Of a stretch of 64,000 nt of DNA, positions 57,906 to 64,000 are shown piece after piece; the stretch's first letter is position 1; the number at the start of each line of letters is the position of its first letter. The position numbers and the translations under genes are program-made. A model generated the notes under the pieces. It did no database searches. It had not been told where the DNA came from and was given only the letters and a program-made list of their open reading frames with translations. The stretch comes from Vitellaria paradoxa (lineage: Eukaryota; Streptophyta; Magnoliopsida; Ericales; Sapotaceae), in NCBI GenBank assembly GCA_019916065.1, contig CM034234.1:6856342-6920341 (forward strand), written 5' to 3'.

Positions 57906-59003
57906 AGCAAATGGAGCAAGGATAACTTTTGTTATTCGAACGCCAGTTAGCATTTAGATCCTATTCGAATGCCTAACACCATTATGATCCGTTGAATGCC
58001 AGAAAGAGAATTTTGGCCTCGCCATACCATTCGAACACGTGCGTAATTTTAATTTTTAATGTCATTTCTCTAATATTTAAAAGAAAAAAATTTTAAACTT
58101 TTTAAGATTTCATGTGAGGAGGACTAAGTTTACTTAGTCCTATTCTTAAATATATTATAGTAGATTTGCGGTTTTTTTCTCCATTTTCTTAATTAAGTTT
58201 AAATTAATTGTAATCTTATTTTTTCTTCTAATATCTCTATGTTTTAGAGTATATCGAGACTAAATAATCTTATTAAATTTTGAAAATTTTCAAATATTGG
58301 ATTCAAGTTTGAGGTATAATTGTACTTCAATTTTAATGTTTTACATGTGTGATGTTTTGAATGGTTAACTTTCTTTCTGAATCTCTCTTAAGTGAGCAAT
58401 TTCTCTTTGTTTTTTTTTTTTTTTTTTTTTTCATGCCATCTTTGTTTAGTGCAATTTCTCCAACGGCTTTTTGTGTCGATTTCTACAACAAATGGGCTTT
58501 AATAGTCCAGCCCATTTAGGGCACGATATCTCAATTTCTTTTTAGAAGCACAGAGCCCAGACCAAAGACAAACAAAAGCAATTGACAGCCAACAGCTCAT
58601 GCTCGTGGAGAGAGACAATACATACCGAAGTCAGCCCATTTTCCGCCGATTTTCATGTCTTCTAATTTCATCCAATCACAATTTCTCCTTGGACAAAATC
58701 ACAAGCCAGCTACGACACAATTGGGCCCCAACCGATATTGGCCCAATGACACTTGAGAAAATTTAACAAATTTGAAACTGCTCTTTATACGTAGGGTAGG
58801 GTGCATTTGAAATAAGAAGTTGTTACCAAAGGAAAATAAAATAAGAAATTTAATTCAATTTACTTTTTTAATTAATAAATAATTATTAAAAAATGAATAG
58901 TTATTTAATCAATCATAAAAAATACATTTGACCGTTTGGACATCTCATAATAAGAAAATTTCATGCAATACTCCTCAAAGTTAAAATTATATTACAACTC
59001 GGG

Positions 59004-59033
59004 AAGAGAGAGAGAGAGAGAGAGATGAGAGAG

Positions 59034-59073
<40 letters not shown>

Positions 59074-59162
59074 GAGTGTGTGGTGTGTGTGTTAATTTAG
59101 AAGAGAATAAACATGGGATGCATAGTGTCGGTAGGGGCATCTCTCTCTCTCTCTCTCTCTCA
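59004..59162. repeat. GA-rich tract followed by a CT tract
   Basis: A GA microsatellite with small interruptions (59004-59071) is followed by GTGTGTGG and, about 70 bp on, by a CT tract (about 59141-59162). The two tracts are complementary and could pair. No gene is adjacent. Confidence 0.85.
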
Positions 59163-59710
59163 TCTCAATAGGGTTATTTTCCACAATGCATTTTCAATCA
59201 TCTGAATGGCTCATGCATTGACCATCGTCAACCAAATTTAATAATTCCAAATTCTAATCAAACTTAAGGTACAAACAGAAACAACTATGTCCCTCAATAA
59301 CTTTCCATTGTACAACATTGTCCCACTACTACAAGCTTCTCCTCTTCTTCTTACCTATCGATTTATATATCCCTATATACTATATATTTGCCACATCAAC
59401 CATGTGCATTCATTCACTATTGCTCTTACAAACTTGCACTTTGTCCTTAAAGCTACTCTCCCATGCACTTCACTGTCTAATTTGAAGTTTTATTTAATTT
59501 ATTTTTTTATATGTTCTTTTTAGTTTCATTTTTAAACTGAAATGAAAAGTAAATTATTTTAACTTCACTTGAAATATTTGATTAAAAACCTCTTGAGTGT
59601 GGATTTAAAAGATAAATAAATTGAACCTAAATTAAAATTTCGACTTCAACTACTGCAGTACTGTGATTGGTTCATTTCGGCCCTTCCCAATGTTAACCCA
59701 ACCCACAAAA

Positions 59711-59747
<37 letters not shown>

Positions 59748-60027
59748 GGTAAGATGTTGTTTGAAAGGTATCCCATGCTTTAAATGGAGACAAAATTGAA
59801 AACGAGAAGGGCAAACCACCGATGGCCAAGTCCATACTAGAAATGGATCCGGGGGCTCACTGATTTGTCGGGTGATTGGGTTGGGCCCAAATCGTTGTAA
59901 TATTATTTTATCGTAATCTTGAATGGGGGCTCTGGCCGACACAACAGTAGTACAATTCAATTTATCATAATTTCCAAATTTTAGTTATTGCAAGAATTTG
60001 ATAAATTCAGGGTTTTTTCTCTTTCTT

Positions 60028-60285
60028 CTGGTACGTGGAAGTCCGCAGCCGCTACCCGTATTGGGGTGCGCACAGAGCGAAGCACGCTCCAGGACCCTAG
60101 CCGGTAAAGGCCCCTGGAGAGTTAACCAGCCTAGGCAAGCCCTGGCTGACCGGCATGACCGAGAGGAGGCCATTAGGCACCCGCCATTACAGCGGTAACC
60201 CACCCCCGTGGGGGAGTCGAACCCGGAACCTCGAGAGGCCCAAGCTCTAAGGTGAGCCCAACTTCCACTCAGCCACCCCGAAAGG
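60028..60285 (-). mobile_element. tRNA-derived SINE (copy B) with about 17-bp target duplication
   Basis: Read on the minus strand, the head has a clear A box TGGCTGAGTGG and B box GGGTTCGACTCC, as in tRNA-Leu/Ser-type heads. It shares with copy A the body GGGCTTGCCTAGGCTGG and a TGCGCACCCC..GGGTAGCGG tail part. Flanks are GGTTTTTTCTCTTTCTT (60011-60027) and the same with one extra T (60286-60303). It is in the same orientation as copy A, 50 kb away. Confidence 0.83.
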
Positions 60286-60666
60286 GGTTTTTTTCTCTTT
60301 CTTTTTTTCAGTAGTTGTCGTTATCTAAAGCCTAGGACTTTTTGTGCCAATTACGGGCAGGATGATAAATGGCCTAAAGCACCAAAATTAAATGGTGGTC
60401 CAATCCAGCAGCCTCTCGCGGAAACCACATGTCATCATCCTTCTCGAAATGTCCAAGAATAAAACAAAAGAAGGGGCCCACAATAATCTAATCACATTTT
60501 TTTTTTTTTTTGCCAGGCACTGAATTCTAATTAATTTACAGAGACATGCAACGATAATTTATGCAATATGAAGGGTAGATTGTAACACTTAATTTAATAA
60601 AATTCTTATTTATATATTTATACAACCATACTTTTTGACAAAATAATAGTAATAATAATAAGATAC

Positions 60667-60792
60667 GGGTGGTGTTTGGATGGTCAAAAAAAGTTAATAT
60701 AAAAATAACACGTGACAAAATTTAAATGAATAAAATTAAAAAAAATTAATAATTTTTTATAATTTTTGATGAAATTTGATAAACCAAACACC
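60667..60792. mobile_element. Very short MITE candidate
   Basis: About 126 bp with ends GGGTGGTGTTTGG and CCAAACACC, inverted to each other. The flanks are TAC and TTA. Confidence 0.45.
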
Positions 60793-61555
60793 TTACAATC
60801 AACCTCATGAGATGTGATATATATATAATATATACATATATTCTGCATGGCAAAGAAGTTGGTTTGACTCATCATCAGGCCTTAGTGATCTTTGAAAATA
60901 TAATCATACATGTAAACATGATTATTTAATCACATTCTATTATATATTAGAAAAATAAAATAAAATTTCTCGGAAAGTTCAAACTTGACATTCGATGTTA
61001 CAGTGTCTCGTGGGCAGCTTTAATCAAAAACTTCTTTACCTATATATATGTGCATATGTATATACACAGCTCAAATTAAATAATTAACAGTAATAATTTT
61101 AGCAGCAAAATTATGTAAAAATCTCCAATATTAGTACTGACAAGGACATGCATGCGTGGTATTTTGTTTAAACATGATTAATTTCTTCAAAATGCATATT
61201 TATCTAGCTAGGTGTCGGGCTTTGTTGGTGTATTATCAATCAGCAGTTCTAAACACCTTGTAATATATATACATATATATATTCATCACCAGTGGCAGTG
61301 CCGCAGATAGAAACCTAGTGGATGGAGACAAATTAAAAAAAATACAAAAGACTTTAATTTTGAAATTAAGAAAAATGTTAAGGAATTCAACTTTATATCT
61401 ATATTTAGGGGTTATTTGATTCCCTACAAAATAAAACAATTTTACAAATTTTTATAAAATTTAAATTTTTCCTCAAAATTACGAGATAACAAGTTTTACA
61501 AATTTACACTAAACAAGTAATTAGTTAAATACTGATCTATTCAATGCATATAACT

Positions 61556-61725
61556 TAGGGTGTCTGAATCTGGTTATGTGCACTTCAACTAATCCTTAGG
61601 ATCCTGGAGTTAATGATTGAGTAAACTTCAATGGCTCTGAAGAAATTCGAACTAGTGACTACTGAGGAGGAAACTCATGACTTGCTAATTGAGTTAACCC
61701 TTAAGTTATTCAATGTAGCCAAGTA
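61556..61725 (-). mobile_element. SINE-like element, second type (decayed)
   Basis: On the minus strand there is an A-box-like TTAACTCAATTAGC and a B-box-like AGTTCGAATTT. The body ends TTGAAGTGCACATAACCAGA followed by TTCAGACACCC, the layout of tRNA-derived SINEs whose body ends near GTGCGCGCAAGCTGGCCCGG. No target duplication was identified. Confidence 0.45.
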
Positions 61726-62800
61726 AAAGGTATGACCTACACTAAAACACTACAAGAAGTTTTTGAGAAGAATAAGGGGCCATTTGGAGTGCCAACTAAA
61801 TTTAAAAAATTTTAAAAGTTTTAACTTTTTCAAATTCTAAAATTTAACGTTTTCAAAAAATTTATTAAAATTTGTTAGACCAAACCAAAATAGTATGTTC
61901 CAACGGATTTTGTCAAATTTTTTTTAAAAGTCAGACTGACATTTGTACCAAGAAATTTCACAAAACTTAAAAAATTTTAAAGATTCTCTGCTAAAATTTG
62001 GTCGCGTGTCACTTTATATAATTTTTAACAACTTTATATCAAATTAAATAAAAATATTCAATCATCGTTTCAAAATAATTTTGTATACTCTAAATTTTAA
62101 AAAATTTCACTTTTAATTATTTTTTTTCTTTTACGCTTCGAGCAACCCCCAAAGAAGGTTTTTGCTGGGAAGAAAAAGAGATGACGGGAGAAAGTAGAGA
62201 ATTTTGTAAAAAGTATAATAATAATTTAACTTTTAATTTATAAATTTGGGTAATGGGATAAATAAAATTTAACGAAGACATTACAAATATATATATATTA
62301 TATATATATATTTTACTTTTTTTTTATTCAATTGAGTGAAGAGAATTGAACCCACACAGTCACCCTTGTCTCCCCCACTGTCCATCACCATTACCACAAA
62401 GTCAGACTTTACAAGTCTTATCAGATTATATATATATTGATATCGTCCGATCGGGCTTGTATTCCAAAGCGAAGTCTGCAGATCCCCATTATTGTACATC
62501 ACTGGCGCATGTCAGATCTGATTGTTTAAAAAAAAAAAAAAAAAAAAGAAGAAATCAATAACCTGGACCCACACTATTGCCGGAATCTGATACACTTGTT
62601 CAAGTAAAGTCCAGTAGTATTTGGTATCAACAACTCATCAAAATTTATAAATTTTTATAATATTTTATATTTTTTTAATTTAAATTTATCACATACTATT
62701 TTTACAATATTTTTTGTACTTTTATTATAATTTTTTCCTATATTCAAACACCCCATCACTCCTCTAATGATGTCTTATCCAATCATTAATAAATAATTAA

Positions 62801-63117
62801 GGGCTCCTTTAGTTAGTTTTTATTTTTTATTTTGTATTTTTATTTTTTATTTTTATTTTTTATTTAATCATTTTATGTTTTGAAAATAAAAGATAGCTTA
62901 AAATTCATTTGATTACTTATATTTTCAAAATTTATTTTCGAAAATTAAAAATGAGTACACATGAAATAAAAAATAATAAAAAGTCGTTTGTCAGAATTTT
63001 ATACAAAAAATAAAGAAAATTTCAAAATAAGGAAAACAAAATATTTTCTGTTTCCTCATTTTATATTTCTAACACATAAAACAAAAATATAAATACAGAA
63101 AATAAATCAAATGCACC
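62801..63117. mobile_element. Tourist-like MITE, family copy 5
   Basis: 317 bp flanked by TAA at 62798-62800 and TAA at 63118-63120. Starts GGGCTCCTTTAGTTAGTTTT and ends AAATAAATCAAATGCACC. Filler and layout match the copies at 9982 and 12729. Confidence 0.68.
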
Positions 63118-63120
63118 TAA

Positions 63121-64000
63121 ATAAATCATAATTTCTTTTCCAACAAATATTAAAGTCTCAGTTCCCTTGATATGTAATATAAATATGTTTAGGAATTAGG
63201 ATAATAAAAGGTGACTTAATTAATATTTATAATTTTTTTTTTCATTTTTAATAAATTAGATAAGTGGGTGTTTTCGACCGTTATGAATCCTTAACCAATG
63301 GCCCTTGAGGCACCCACCTTGACAACCATAACAAGGTGAAAAAGGATAACCCTAGTTGGGATGATTCAAAGGCAGTTGCTTTTAAAAGCTGAGACGGAAA
63401 CGTAAGTTGCTTTCAGTGAGGCGCAATGCAGAGGCTGTAGCCCAAATTAACCCCAAGCTCCTCTGGGATCCACAAAATTAAACCATACATGTTAACAAAA
63501 CTAAACCATATATATTATGTTACCATTAAAAGTTTAAATTTTAGTAATTTTTAATATATTTTTTGTAAAAAATTGTTAGTTATAATTTTTAATGAGTTTG
63601 GTAAAATAAATAGTAATTTTTAATAATTTTTAGTAACTTTTTACAATTTATGAGTATTTAGTAAAATTTTTAACAATTTTTGATAATTTTAAGTAATTTT
63701 TGAATGAATAAATTACTATAATTAACAAGAAAAGTGACAAAATTGATATTTTGTCAAATATTTAAAAAATAATTTTTGATAATTTTTTCTCACAGACACA
63801 CACAAACGCATCCAACAGGGGGGGCATATATTTAATAGATGCAACTACCGGTCCTTTCATCTCATGTTTTCCAAGTTTATCAAACCATGCAACCAAACCA
63901 ACAGCTTTAATTATTTCCCAATTTTGATACGGAACAGATGGTTGCGATGAAACATAACAATTTATTCTAGTACTTTGCTTTGTCTACAATTATGTTATGA
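63121..64000. other. Intergenic to window end, no gene seen
   Basis: AT-rich DNA. The stretch 63530-63790 repeats TTTTTAATAATTTTTAGTAA-like sequence similar to the filler of the element at 5601-5941, so it may be a related MITE (partial). Confidence 0.4.

Larger units (their letters stand above)
51453..60010. other. Gene-poor AT-rich region with MITEs and microsatellites
   Basis: I found no exon that I could support. Apart from the elements listed separately, a GC-richer stretch near 56220-56420 and CCGGTAATTT repeats near 57090-57135 look like degraded transposon sequence but have no recognisable protein. Long A/T homopolymers are frequent. Confidence 0.5.

Noticed and set aside
60190..60285. 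A possible tRNA-Ser/Leu gene
   Set aside because: The boxes are good but the sequence continues into the same SINE body as copy A and is flanked by a target duplication.

Overview
The window is nuclear DNA from a flowering plant, most likely a eudicot. It is AT-rich, its genes have GT/AG introns and plant-type products, and it is crowded with plant mobile elements (Ty1/copia, LINE, tRNA-derived SINEs, hAT-, Mutator- and Tourist-type non-autonomous DNA elements). I cannot name the species. Splice sites were placed by eye, by requiring GT..AG borders, frame continuity and a family-like protein.

Four host genes can be supported. (1) 1.8-3.6 kb, minus strand: a three-exon R2R3-MYB of the RAX/Blind type, 320 aa. 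(2) 17.5-21.2 kb, plus strand: an S-adenosylmethionine synthetase with a single coding exon (390 aa), preceded by a TATA box, a short leader exon and a long leader intron. (3) 22.4-23.3 kb, minus strand: a small two-exon gene for an unrecognised basic 83-aa protein, possibly organelle-targeted, convergent with the synthetase gene. (4) 26.9-50.5 kb, minus strand: a 16-exon gene of about 23.6 kb for a 514-aa protein with an N-terminal PAPS-reductase/FAD-synthase-like domain and a C-terminal molybdopterin-binding-like domain. All 16 exons join in frame, so the gene looks intact despite heavy insertion of repeats into its introns.

The introns of gene 4 carry most of the large transposons. Intron 12 (9.9 kb) holds a solo-LTR-like sequence split by a young 5.3-kb Ty1/copia element in antisense orientation. 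The copia element has 203-bp LTRs differing at 2 sites, a PBS, a PPT and one uninterrupted gag-pol frame, but substitutions at a zinc-knuckle cysteine and at an RNase H aspartate. Intron 7 (5.2 kb) holds a decayed LINE interrupted by another repeat.

The intergenic parts are 3.6-17.3 kb, 23.3-26.9 kb and 51-64 kb. They hold SINEs (two with clear target-site duplications), a family of about 325-bp Tourist-like MITEs with TAA duplications, a hAT-like element with internal 32-bp repeats, a Mutator-type MITE with a 9-bp duplication about 0.4 kb upstream of gene 4, a duplicated promoter-like segment, and a 1.2-kb array of 146-bp repeats each able to form a hairpin. The last 12.5 kb contain no gene I can support. 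I did not find a new multi-gene system. The most unusual objects are the 146-bp hairpin array and the nested-transposon intron.
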